Origin: UBA6614 sp002433235
GTDB taxonomy: Bacteria > Verrucomicrobiota > Verrucomicrobiia > Limisphaerales > UBA1100
Length of the DNA: 64,000 bases
NCBI GenBank assembly: GCA_002433235.1
Contig: DJHS01000133.1
Location: 1-64,000, forward strand
Direction of reading: 5' to 3'
Shown: positions 15,130 through 23,653 of the stretch, in pieces
Layout of the letters: each line of letters starts with the position of its first letter
Numbering within the stretch: the stretch's first letter is position 1
Notes under the pieces: model-generated
What the model saw: only the letters and a program-made list of their open reading frames with translations
Database searches by the model: none
Told to the model about the DNA's origin: nothing
Translations under genes and position numbers: made by a program

Positions 15130-16274
15130 AACAAAATCACCTGTCGCGCCACTTCACCTTTGTGCAGGCGGTCAAAGCCGGTGTTGATGTCTTCAAGTGC
15201 GATGGTGTTGGTCAGTAATTGATCTACGGGCAATTGGCCGGCATGGAACATGTCGATGAATCGCGGAATATCGTGCGAGGGCACGCAACTGCCTTGGTAA
15301 GAGCCTTTCACGGTTTTTTCCATGGCGCTGAGGGTGACGGCGGGGATGCTGAATTGATGGTCGGGATGTGGCAGGCCGATCGCTACGGTCGTACCGCCGC
15401 GCATGGTGGATTCGTAGGCCTGCGCCAGCACGGTGGCATTGCCCACGCTTTCAATGGCAATTTCCACACCCCCATGTGAAAGATCCTGAATGACTTCCAC
15501 GGGATTGGTTTCCGCGGCATTCGCGGTGTGTGTGGCACCAAGGTTCCGGGCCATCTCAAGTTTTGAATCCAACAAATCCACCGCAATGATTTGTCCGGCG
15601 TTGCAGGCCTTGGCGCCGATCAATGCCGCCAGGCCAACGCCGCCCAGGCCAAATACAGCCACGCTTTGGCCAGGGCGAACGTTGGCCGTGTTCATGACGG
15701 CACCCGTGCCGGTGGTTACGGCGCAACCGAACAGGGTGGCAAGTTCGAAGGGCAAGGTGGTATCAATTTTCACCAAGGATCCGGGCAGGGCGATGGTGTA
15801 TTGCGAATAGCCGCTGACACCGCAGTGATGGAAATACGACTGGCCATTGCGACTAAACCGTCGTGCTCCATTCATCAGCACGCCGGCATTGTTGGCTTCT
15901 GCTCCATTCTCACACAGGGAAGGCCTGCCCACGTTGCAATACCGGCAATGTCCGCAGCTGGGGATGAAAGTGAAGATTACGTGATCATCAGCTTTCAAGC
16001 CGCGCACGCCCGGGCCCACTTCGCGCACGATGCCACTGGCTTCATGGCCGAGCACCATGGGCATTTGGCGCGGGCGCGAACCATTGATCACCGAGAGGTC
16101 CGAATGACATAGGCCGGCTCCTTTAATTTCCACCAACACCTCGCCTTCACCCGGACCTTCGAGGTCCAATTCCTCAATAACCATCGGTTGCGAGTCCGCG
16201 TAGGGCAACGGGCGTTCCATCTCGTGCAGCACGGCGGCGGCAGTTTTCATGGGCGGAGCATTGGGCATGCCCAT
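15126..16274 (-). CDS. Zinc-dependent alcohol dehydrogenase
   Basis: This encodes 382 residues from the ATG at 16274; the ATGs at 16268 and 16250 are also possible and no strong Shine-Dalgarno decides. Catalytic zinc ligands are in GLCHSDLSV and LGHEASGIV; structural zinc ligands are in CGHCRYCNVGRPSLC. The Rossmann motif is VAVFGLGGVGLAAL, followed by AVDLLDSKLEMARNLGA for NAD specificity (Asp after the second strand). It looks like the class III/aryl-alcohol branch of the medium-chain family. The substrate is unknown. It faces the FAH gene and the stop codons overlap in TTAA. Confidence 0.9.
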   Translation of the reverse strand: MGMPNAPPMKTAAAVLHEMERPLPYADSQPMVIEELDLEGPGEGEVLVEIKGAGLCHSDLSVINGSRPRQMPMVLGHEASGIVREVGPGVRGLKADDHVIFTFIPSCGHCRYCNVGRPSLCENGAEANNAGVLMNGARRFSRNGQSYFHHCGVSGYSQYTIALPGSLVKIDTTLPFELATLFGCAVTTGTGAVMNTANVRPGQSVAVFGLGGVGLAALIGAKACNAGQIIAVDLLDSKLEMARNLGATHTANAAETNPVEVIQDLSHGGVEIAIESVGNATVLAQAYESTMRGGTTVAIGLPHPDHQFSIPAVTLSAMEKTVKGSYQGSCVPSHDIPRFIDMFHAGQLPVDQLLTNTIALEDINTGFDRLHKGEVARQVILF

Positions 16275-16339
16275 GGGGAAATCAACGCCCAAGGCAAAGG
16301 GGAATTGCCATCCGGGCGGGCTGGTCTTTGAATGGGGGC

Positions 16340-17218
16340 ATGCGCGTGCGCGGTTTCACCCTGATTGAGCTACTGGTAGTGGTGGCTATCATCGGCATTC
16401 TCGCGAGCACGCTGTTGCCTGCATTGTCCAAGGCCAAGCGGCGCGCGGCACGCATCAAGTGCGTCAGCCACCTCAAGCAAATCGGCATTGGCATGAAAGG
16501 GTTTTCTACGGACAACCACGGGCGGTTTCCGTGGCTGTTGCCGCGACGTGACTCCGTGGCACTTTGGGCGACGCTGTTCGGTCCGCGTCACTCGGGCGAC
16601 CATCATTGCTGGGATGTCCGTTTCATGTTTCTGCCTCCCTCCATTCGGCAGGAGATTGGATCCGCCAAGCTGCTGGCCTCCCCCTGTGATCCGGATGCGC
16701 GTGAATTCAACGATAATGAGACAGACAACGGAAAATTCGGCGGCTTCGGCAGCCGCTTCGATGGCTGGCATCACCACATGGACAACCGCGCGCTGAGCTA
16801 TGGCATTCACTTCGGCGCGGATGAAGCCAAGCCGAAAACCATCCTCGGCGTAACCCGAAACATTTCCGGGGATGCCGCTTATGAGCATGCTTATCCCGCC
16901 GGTACGCGCACACCCGTCTGGGCCAATGGCTTGGGCTGTGCTTTGCGGTCGGCCAACGCCGGAGCAGTTTCACACGAATGGGTTGGTGCTTGGGACGCCA
17001 ATGCCACCCGTATGCTGTGGCATGGCATGGCCCTTTTAAACCCTAACGAAGGGCAGCTTCTTTTAAGCGACGGCAGTGTGCAGCAGGCCAACAATGCCCG
17101 CTTGGCGCGCGCCATCAACGATCACGCCACAGAGCGCGGAGGCATCCAGAAAATCTCCAGCGAAAACCTGTCCCGGCCCATGCAGCGCGATCCGTTGGAG
17201 GAGACGCATATCCAATGA
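16340..17218 (+). CDS. Type II secretion/type IV pilin-like pseudopilin
   Basis: This encodes 292 residues from ATG 16340. The prepilin motif is RGFTLIELLVVVAIIGILAS (cleavage before Phe, Glu5 of the mature form), then LLPALSKAKRRAARIKCVSH as the continuing helix. The C-terminal part has LNPNEGQLLLSDGSVQ, a degenerate form of the H-X9-DG motif seen in the large verrucomicrobial/planctomycete family of exported pseudopilins. Such proteins are processed by a prepilin peptidase and are typically present in large numbers. It has no neighbouring secretion genes. Confidence 0.9.
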   Translation: MRVRGFTLIELLVVVAIIGILASTLLPALSKAKRRAARIKCVSHLKQIGIGMKGFSTDNHGRFPWLLPRRDSVALWATLFGPRHSGDHHCWDVRFMFLPPSIRQEIGSAKLLASPCDPDAREFNDNETDNGKFGGFGSRFDGWHHHMDNRALSYGIHFGADEAKPKTILGVTRNISGDAAYEHAYPAGTRTPVWANGLGCALRSANAGAVSHEWVGAWDANATRMLWHGMALLNPNEGQLLLSDGSVQQANNARLARAINDHATERGGIQKISSENLSRPMQRDPLEETHIQ

Positions 17219-17327
17219 CCAAGAATTTCCCGCCCCAGGATGACACGCGTTGTCCAAAACTCAAAGGGGTTGCGTCTTCCAGCTAAAGGTTCATACTCCA
17301 TCTTCAGGCCAAGCAAACCCACTCATC

Positions 17328-20309
17328 ATGAAAACTCTCCTCCAATCCTTTGCTCTCATCACTTCCCTCGCCGCATTGGCCGCACCGCCTTTGCCGGAGG
17401 ATGATATCTCGGCGGGGCACCTGAAATGGGCTGGGCAGACCTCCGGCATCGCCGTGGTGCTCAACAAGGTTTCACCGACGCCCGGGCTGCACGCGGTGGA
17501 CTTGGCGAAGGCGGGGCTGACGGTTTACTACCAGTCCGCCGACCCGTTAAAAATTGCCAAGGTGCGCAAGGCAGCGGACAAGGCGGGGCTGTTGGGAAAG
17601 AGCATTTTCGTGGAGCACAGCGCGCTGAACCGCATTTGCCTGGCGGACAACCTGGCGGACTTTGTCCTGAACGGCTCCGGGCGTGACCAGGTGACGGAGA
17701 AGGAACTGATGCGCGTGCTGCGGCCGGGCGGGCGAGTTTGGCAAGGCGGCGGCAAGGCGTTGGTGAAGCCGGTGATGAAGGGGGCGGACTCGTGGAGCCA
17801 TCCGTTCCACGGGCCGGACAACAACCCGCAGTCGACCGACGCCGTCGCGCGCGCGCCGTATCTCACGCAGTTCATCCAGGCACCGAAGTTCAGTCCCATG
17901 CCGCAGATCACCGTGGCGGCGGGCGGGCGCGTGTACCGCGCGTTCGGGCACATTGCGCACAAGGCCAACCAGAACCCGATGCTCAACACGCTCATCTGCG
18001 CCAGCGCGTACAACGGCATCATCCACTGGAAACGCAAGCTGACGCCGGGCTTCATGATCCACCGCAACACGCTGGTGGCCACGGCTGACGCGCTGTACAT
18101 GGGCGACCATGAGTCGTGCAAGATCATCGACGCGAAGACGGGCAAGGTGCGCGACCAGATCGTCATCCCCAAGGGCGTGGGCGACGGGCCGACGTGGAAG
18201 TGGATGGCGATGGTCGACGGCACGCTCTACGCGCTGGTCGGCCATCCGGAGATCAAGGTGGCCACGGTGCCCTCCAACCGCCCGGGCCTCGGCCACTGGC
18301 CGTGGGGCATGTGGCAGGGGCACGATTATAAAAACCCGAAGACCAACTTCGGCTACGGCCGCACGTTCGTGGCGATCGATTTAAAGACGAAGAAAATCAA
18401 GTGGCAGCATTCGGAGAAGGAGTACATCGACGCGCGCGGCGTGTGCATGCGCAACGGGCGCATTTATTACTACAGCCCCGGCAAGGCGCTCTCGGCGCTG
18501 GGCACGGACGGCAAGCCGCGCTGGCACAACACCAGCCCGGCGCTGCTCACCGCCATCGCGCCGCACGCGCGCGCGCAGCATTACATCACCGGCTACGCGA
18601 CCACCACGTACATCAAGTGCAGTGACGACGAGATTTTCTTCGCCGGCCCCGTGCGGCCCAACCTCGTGAGCGCCTCCACGAAGGACGGCCGGCTGCTCTG
18701 GCAAAAGAAGGGCGGCGGCAACGTGCAGCTCGTCCTGCGCAAGGAGGGCATTTTCGCCGCCGGCGCGCAACGCTCTGTGGGCGGCTCCATTCTCGAGTAC
18801 GGCACGGGCAAGGTGAAAAGCATGATGCCGTGGCGCCGCGCCTGCACGCGCGCGACGGGCAGCATCGACAGCGTCTTTTTCCGCGCCAGCGGCGGCACCG
18901 TGCGCATGGACGTGGCCAGCAACACCGCCCAGCACATCGCCCCCATGCGGCCCCCGTGCCAGGACGGCGTGATCATTTCCGACGGCCACCTCTTCTGGGG
19001 CCCGTGGATGTGCGGCTGCCAGCTCTCGCTTTACGGCCACATCAGCCTGGCCGGCGCGGGCGACCAGCTCGCCAGCCCCGGCAGCGCCCGTCCGCAGCAC
19101 GAGCCCGGCGAGGGCGACATTAAAAACGTTAACCAGCTCAAGAAGGTCCAGGGCGGCTGGGCCGTTTACCAAGGCAACAACCAGCGCACCGCCACCACCG
19201 CGCAGCCGCTGCCCGCGGGCGTGCAGCCGCAGTGGCGCTTCCAGTCCCCCAGCGGCGCAATGCCCACCGCGCCGGTCACCGCCGGCGGGCTCACGTTCAT
19301 CGCCGACCGCAGCGGCGTCATCCGCGCCTTTGACAAGGACGGCAAGGTGAAGTGGGAACAGTACACTGGCGGCGCGATCTATTTCCCGCCCGCCATCGCG
19401 CATGACCGCGTGTACACCGGCAGCGCCGACGGCCGCGTGTACTGCCACGAGGCCGCCACCGGGCGCAAGCTGTGGAGCTACCGCGTCGCGCCCACCGAGC
19501 GCTGGATCGCCGTCTTCGGCAAGCTCATCTCCACGTGGCCCGTCGCCGGCGGCGTGCTGGTGGAGGACGGCACCGTCTACGCCGCCGCGGGCATCGCGCA
19601 CTACGACGGCACGCACGTCGTTGCGCTGGACGCCCTCACCGGCAAGCTCAAGTGGCACAACGACGCCAGCGGCGCCATCAACGAGAAGGTGAACAGCGGC
19701 GTGAGCATGCAGGGCAGCATGTTCCTGCAGGACGGCAAGCTGTGCTTTCTGGGCGGCGGCGTGCAGGAGGTGGCGCAGTTCGACCTCAAGGACGGCAAGT
19801 GCCTGAACGAGCCCATCGAGAACGTGCGCGCCGGATACAGAACTGCGTTTTATCCCTACTACCCCGAGTACGGCAACTACGTTTCACTCGACCACCAGCT
19901 GCCCGACGGCCGCTCGCTGGCCTTCGACGCCAGCTACGAGGGCAACCGCTTCAACTGGCTGACGCTGCTCGCCCCGCTGCCGCCCGGCGTCGCCAAGCTC
20001 CCCAAGGACCGCGCCCGATGGAACCAGCGCCGCGGCTTTGCCCAGCAGCGCAAGGTGCTGTGGAACGACAAGCAGTCCCGCCGTTTCGCCAGCTTCATCG
20101 TCGGCAAGAAAACCATCATCGCCGCCGGCGACGTCGGCAACGACCAGAAGATCCCCTTCCTCGCCTCGATCGACCTCGAGACCGGCAAGAACAACTGGGT
20201 CCACCGCCTCCCCGCCCAGCCGATCAAGGGCGGCGCCTCCATCGACAGCCTCGGCCGCATCCTCGTGACCTTGGCCGACGGGACGGCGGTCTGCTTCGAG
20301 AAGAAGTGA
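17328..20309 (+). CDS. Secreted PQQ-like beta-propeller protein with N-terminal methyltransferase-like segment
   Basis: This encodes 993 residues with a signal peptide (MKTLLQSFALITSLAALAAP) from ATG 17328. Residues about 25-150 resemble a class I SAM methyltransferase remnant (HAVDLAKAGLTVYYQ, SADPLKIAKVRKAADKAGL, CLADNLADFVLNG, EKELMRVLRPGGRVW), but a glycine-rich SAM loop is not obvious. The rest (about 170-990) has repeated beta-propeller blades (GRLLWQKKGG, ATGRKLWSYRVAP, LTGKLKWHND, ETGKNNWVHRL). The protein is GC-richer than its neighbours. Propeller proteins of this kind are common exported proteins in this phylum; no enzymatic activity can be assigned. The TTG at 17250 is not needed. 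Confidence 0.85.
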   Translation: MKTLLQSFALITSLAALAAPPLPEDDISAGHLKWAGQTSGIAVVLNKVSPTPGLHAVDLAKAGLTVYYQSADPLKIAKVRKAADKAGLLGKSIFVEHSALNRICLADNLADFVLNGSGRDQVTEKELMRVLRPGGRVWQGGGKALVKPVMKGADSWSHPFHGPDNNPQSTDAVARAPYLTQFIQAPKFSPMPQITVAAGGRVYRAFGHIAHKANQNPMLNTLICASAYNGIIHWKRKLTPGFMIHRNTLVATADALYMGDHESCKIIDAKTGKVRDQIVIPKGVGDGPTWKWMAMVDGTLYALVGHPEIKVATVPSNRPGLGHWPWGMWQGHDYKNPKTNFGYGRTFVAIDLKTKKIKWQHSEKEYIDARGVCMRNGRIYYYSPGKALSALGTDGKPRWHNTSPALLTAIAPHARAQHYITGYATTTYIKCSDDEIFFAGPVRPNLVSASTKDGRLLWQKKGGGNVQLVLRKEGIFAAGAQRSVGGSILEYGTGKVKSMMPWRRACTRATGSIDSVFFRASGGTVRMDVASNTAQHIAPMRPPCQDGVIISDGHLFWGPWMCGCQLSLYGHISLAGAGDQLASPGSARPQHEPGEGDIKNVNQLKKVQGGWAVYQGNNQRTATTAQPLPAGVQPQWRFQSPSGAMPTAPVTAGGLTFIADRSGVIRAFDKDGKVKWEQYTGGAIYFPPAIAHDRVYTGSADGRVYCHEAATGRKLWSYRVAPTERWIAVFGKLISTWPVAGGVLVEDGTVYAAAGIAHYDGTHVVALDALTGKLKWHNDASGAINEKVNSGVSMQGSMFLQDGKLCFLGGGVQEVAQFDLKDGKCLNEPIENVRAGYRTAFYPYYPEYGNYVSLDHQLPDGRSLAFDASYEGNRFNWLTLLAPLPPGVAKLPKDRARWNQRRGFAQQRKVLWNDKQSRRFASFIVGKKTIIAAGDVGNDQKIPFLASIDLETGKNNWVHRLPAQPIKGGASIDSLGRILVTLADGTAVCFEKK

Positions 20310-20335
20310 ATTGGGTGGACGGTTCCCAACAAGCG

Positions 20336-21076
20336 ATGAATGCCCCCAAACTGGACGCGCCAATTGTTTTGGCGCACGGAATGTTGGGTTTGATGCAAGG
20401 TTTGTTTGGCGGCGGCCGAATCGAGAATTATTTTCATGGAATCCCTGACTGGCTGCGGGCCACGGGCAATGAGGTAATCGTCACGGAAGTTCCGGGTATC
20501 GGGTCAATCACGCGAAAGGCGGAAGCTCTACGGAAGGGTATTCTGACCGCAACGAAAGTGCCGACGCATGTGATCGGTCACAGTCAAGGCGGGCTCGACG
20601 CACGGCACATGGTGACGCACTTGGGGACGGCGGACCGTGTGATCTCCCTGACGACCATTGCCTCACCTCATCGCGGATCACCCATCGCGGACTGGGGAGT
20701 GGCGACGGCCGATGCAACGGGGGTGCTTCAAATGATGGACGCCAGCCCGCTGGACACAGAGGCATTCCATGACTTGGGCTCGGCGCGCATGGCAGAATTC
20801 AACCGGCAAACACCGAACGTGAAAGAGGTGCGCTATCGTTCCATCGTAGGCGAATGCCCGCGCGAACAGATGCTGCCAACCCTTCGGTTGTGCCACGATC
20901 ATATCGTGAAAATAGAGGGACCAAACGATGGGTTGGTTTCAACCGTCTCGGCGCACTGGGGGGAGGATTGTACAGTGTGGCAGGCGGATCATTCCCGCCA
21001 AATCGGCTGGTTTAGTGACGGGGATTTCGATTGGAAACAGCATTGGGCCACCCTACTGAATAATTTGGCGGACTGA
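20336..21076 (+). CDS. Triacylglycerol-lipase-like alpha/beta hydrolase
   Basis: This encodes 246 residues without a signal peptide. Motifs fit the lipase (PGAP1-like/LipA) family: APIVLAHGMLGLMQ with oxyanion-type HG, VIGHSQGGLDARH (nucleophile Ser near residue 82), SLTTIASPHRGSPIAD, GPNDGLVSTVSAHWGE (acid region) and WQADHSRQIGW (His). An open frame extends to 19472 but is the shadow of the propeller gene in another frame. It follows the propeller gene by 26 bases and may be cotranscribed. Confidence 0.85.
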   Translation: MNAPKLDAPIVLAHGMLGLMQGLFGGGRIENYFHGIPDWLRATGNEVIVTEVPGIGSITRKAEALRKGILTATKVPTHVIGHSQGGLDARHMVTHLGTADRVISLTTIASPHRGSPIADWGVATADATGVLQMMDASPLDTEAFHDLGSARMAEFNRQTPNVKEVRYRSIVGECPREQMLPTLRLCHDHIVKIEGPNDGLVSTVSAHWGEDCTVWQADHSRQIGWFSDGDFDWKQHWATLLNNLAD

Positions 21077-21185
21077 TGCCTCGCGGACTCTATTGGGGTT
21101 GATTTCGACGGGGTGTGATTTACGATCGGTCGCGTTGTCCCACGTCATCGGATCGGGTAAGTCTGTTGATGGGATATTTGTTTCA

Positions 21186-23624
21186 ATGCGTCAGATAAAA
21201 ATCATGTCAGCCAGACCCTCACCCCTCATCATTGCGTTATCCATTTTTGCATCCAGTTTAATTCTCCCCGCCGGGCCGGCCCCGGGCGGACCAGCCTTGC
21301 GGGGATCCATTGTGGAAGATCGCGCGGCACGCAAACTGATTCAGGCCGGCGACCTCCGTTATGATGCCGGCGAAATGGAAAAAGCCGTGGAGATTTGGCA
21401 ATCGGTCATTGAGCGGTATCCACGCAGCCGCGTGCGCTATGAGGCCCACATGAAACTGGGAGAACATTTTCTCAACCGCAAAAACGCGTATGACAAGGCA
21501 CGGGCGAGCTTTGAGGCGGTGGCGAACGAGGAAAACCGCGACGAGGACATGCGGGCAATGGCTATCCTCAAAACAGGGGTTTGTTTTTTCGAGGGGCGTC
21601 ATTATGGCCAGTGCTTCAAGGTCATGCGGCGGGTCATCGAGGAATTCCCCGTCTCCCAGCACGTAAACGAAGCTTACTACTACATAGGCCTCGGACATTT
21701 CCGCCAAGGACACTATGGACGCGCGATTGCCGCCTTGGAAAAGGTCGGCACGGCGGTGGGCGACAAGGATACCAACGCGGAAAAGCTGGAGGCCGGCAAG
21801 CGGTTTTTCGTGAAAATTGAGGATGCGGATCTGGCGATTCTGGAAAAGGACGAATCGGTAAAGGTAACCTTGAAAACCTCCGAGGGCGACGAGGAGCAGG
21901 TGGACTGCATCCCCATTGGGCGCAATGTGCGCGTGGTCTTGGGAAGCGTTCCCACGCGGCTGGGCAAGCCACGCAAAGGCAATGGCATCCTGGAAGTCAC
22001 TGGCACGGCCAAGGTACAGGTGCATTACACGGACGCTCACACGGCCGACCGCCAGTTTGACACACGGCGCGAAAAGCAGGTGGTGGTGGTGGGCAACGCG
22101 ATGGTTCAGGTGATGGACGGCGCGTTTTCCGAGGCGCTGCAGGGCGTGGTTCTGGGCAAGGAGGCCAACCTGCAGGTCAACGATGCCGACCGGGATGTGA
22201 GCGATGGCGCGGATATCCTTCAGGTGCGCGTGGAGGTGTTGCGGCGCAAGACGGCGCTGGAGATCGAGGAGGAAAAAGCCAAGCTCATCGCCGAGGGCAA
22301 GCTGCAACCCGACACACCGGGGGAACAGCCGGAAGCACCTGCAATCTCTGGCGTGACATTGCAACCGGAGGAACCGGAGATCGACCCCTTCAAGGTCATT
22401 GACACGGTGAGCATCAATCTCAAAGAGGCAGTTCTGCCCAAGACCAACCAGATCATCAACCGACCCGCGGACGAGAAAAACAATCCCGAGGAAAGCCCCG
22501 AAGCGCCGACAGAAATCGATCCACAACCAAGAGCTGAAGACAATCCAGCCGCGCCCCAGCCGGAGCAGCCAACCGCCAAGCCGGTGGAAGAGGTTGACGA
22601 TGGCACCATCCACTCAGGCGTGTTCCGAGGCACAATTCCCGTGGACCAAACTGACGAGGTCGTGCCCAACGACGCCAAGCTCCAAGCCATGCCCGGCGAT
22701 TTCGTGCGCGTAAATTACCTCGACCAGCTCAACATCAGCCCCGGCCCGCGCGCCCTCGCCACCCGGGCCAAATGCGTGGAGGGCAACTTGGGCGGCGTGC
22801 GCGTCACCCGCACGGAAATCACCGATGCGGAACTGGAACTCAAAACCAAGCTCAAGACCGCCAGCGCCCTGACCCACATCGGCACCCAATACAGGGAATT
22901 TGGCCTCGATGAAAAAGCCCAGCTAAAATACAAGGAAGCACTGGGCGTCTGTGAAGAGATTGTTGATGACGCCCGCAAGTTGGGCGGCGGGATTCTGGAG
23001 GAAACCTACGTACAGCTCTGGAAGATCTATTTTGCGATGGACCAGTTGAATCTCGCGGCCGCCATGAGCCTGCGTCTTCAGCGTGAATTCCCGGAGAGCG
23101 TTTATCTCGACGAGGCCATTCTCGCCCAAGCGCGCGTCGCGCAGAAGGGCGGCGACTACCAGCGCGCCATCGCGCTGTTCAACAACCTCACGCGCCTGAC
23201 CAAGAGCCAGCTTCGCGGCGAGGGCCAGTATGGCATTGGTGAATGTTACGAGGAAATGGCCAAGGCGGCCACCGGCAACAACCAACAGATGTTTGAGCGC
23301 GCTTTTCAGGCTTACAAGGCCGTGTTTGACCAGTTTCCTGAAAGCGGCCGCGTGGGCGACGCAGTCGCGAAAATGGCGAGCTTTTATTACCAGAAAAAGG
23401 ACTACGCCCGGGCCGTGGACGTTTTCGAGAAGGTTCTCTCCGACCATCCGGACGCAAACTTCCTGGACGTAATCCTCTTCAACTACGGCCGCTGCCTCTA
23501 CCGCATGAACCGGCGCGCCGAGGCCCGCAAGCGGTTTGACCAGATGATCGACGAATTCCCCGAGAGCCAACTGGCCCCCGAGGCCAAGCGCATCAGCCAG
23601 GCCCTTGCCAAGGCTGGCTTCTGA
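21186..23624 (+). CDS. Exported TPR protein with a split beta-module (operon gene A)
   Basis: This encodes 812 residues from ATG 21186 (alternatives ATG 21204 and an upstream TTG). A hydrophobic segment (PLIIALSIFASSLILPAG) suggests a signal peptide. TPR units follow at about 45-215 (GDLRYDAGEMEKAVEIWQSV, FPVSQHVNEAYYYIGLGHFR). Near 325-345 comes VNDADRDVSDGAD, then a Pro/Glu-rich linker of about 110 residues, then TIHSGVFRGTI (about 474) and GDFVRVNYLDQ (about 503), the same module that recurs in the next protein. More TPRs run from about 555 to the end (GEGQYGIGECYEEMAKAA, KRFDQMIDEFPESQLAPEAK). First gene of the motor operon, 29 bases before the giant gene. Confidence 0.85.
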   Translation: MRQIKIMSARPSPLIIALSIFASSLILPAGPAPGGPALRGSIVEDRAARKLIQAGDLRYDAGEMEKAVEIWQSVIERYPRSRVRYEAHMKLGEHFLNRKNAYDKARASFEAVANEENRDEDMRAMAILKTGVCFFEGRHYGQCFKVMRRVIEEFPVSQHVNEAYYYIGLGHFRQGHYGRAIAALEKVGTAVGDKDTNAEKLEAGKRFFVKIEDADLAILEKDESVKVTLKTSEGDEEQVDCIPIGRNVRVVLGSVPTRLGKPRKGNGILEVTGTAKVQVHYTDAHTADRQFDTRREKQVVVVGNAMVQVMDGAFSEALQGVVLGKEANLQVNDADRDVSDGADILQVRVEVLRRKTALEIEEEKAKLIAEGKLQPDTPGEQPEAPAISGVTLQPEEPEIDPFKVIDTVSINLKEAVLPKTNQIINRPADEKNNPEESPEAPTEIDPQPRAEDNPAAPQPEQPTAKPVEEVDDGTIHSGVFRGTIPVDQTDEVVPNDAKLQAMPGDFVRVNYLDQLNISPGPRALATRAKCVEGNLGGVRVTRTEITDAELELKTKLKTASALTHIGTQYREFGLDEKAQLKYKEALGVCEEIVDDARKLGGGILEETYVQLWKIYFAMDQLNLAAAMSLRLQREFPESVYLDEAILAQARVAQKGGDYQRAIALFNNLTRLTKSQLRGEGQYGIGECYEEMAKAATGNNQQMFERAFQAYKAVFDQFPESGRVGDAVAKMASFYYQKKDYARAVDVFEKVLSDHPDANFLDVILFNYGRCLYRMNRRAEARKRFDQMIDEFPESQLAPEAKRISQALAKAGF

Positions 23625-23653
23625 CACATCACCTCGACCATAATTAAAACAAG

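Noticed and set aside
18381..19658. Long open frame on the minus strand (425 codons)
   Set aside because: It is the antisense of the GC-rich propeller gene; the product is Ala/Gly/Val-rich without domains, as expected for a shadow.
21258..22613. Minus-strand frame of 451 codons
   Set aside because: Antisense of operon gene A; Leu/His/Phe-rich shadow without motifs.
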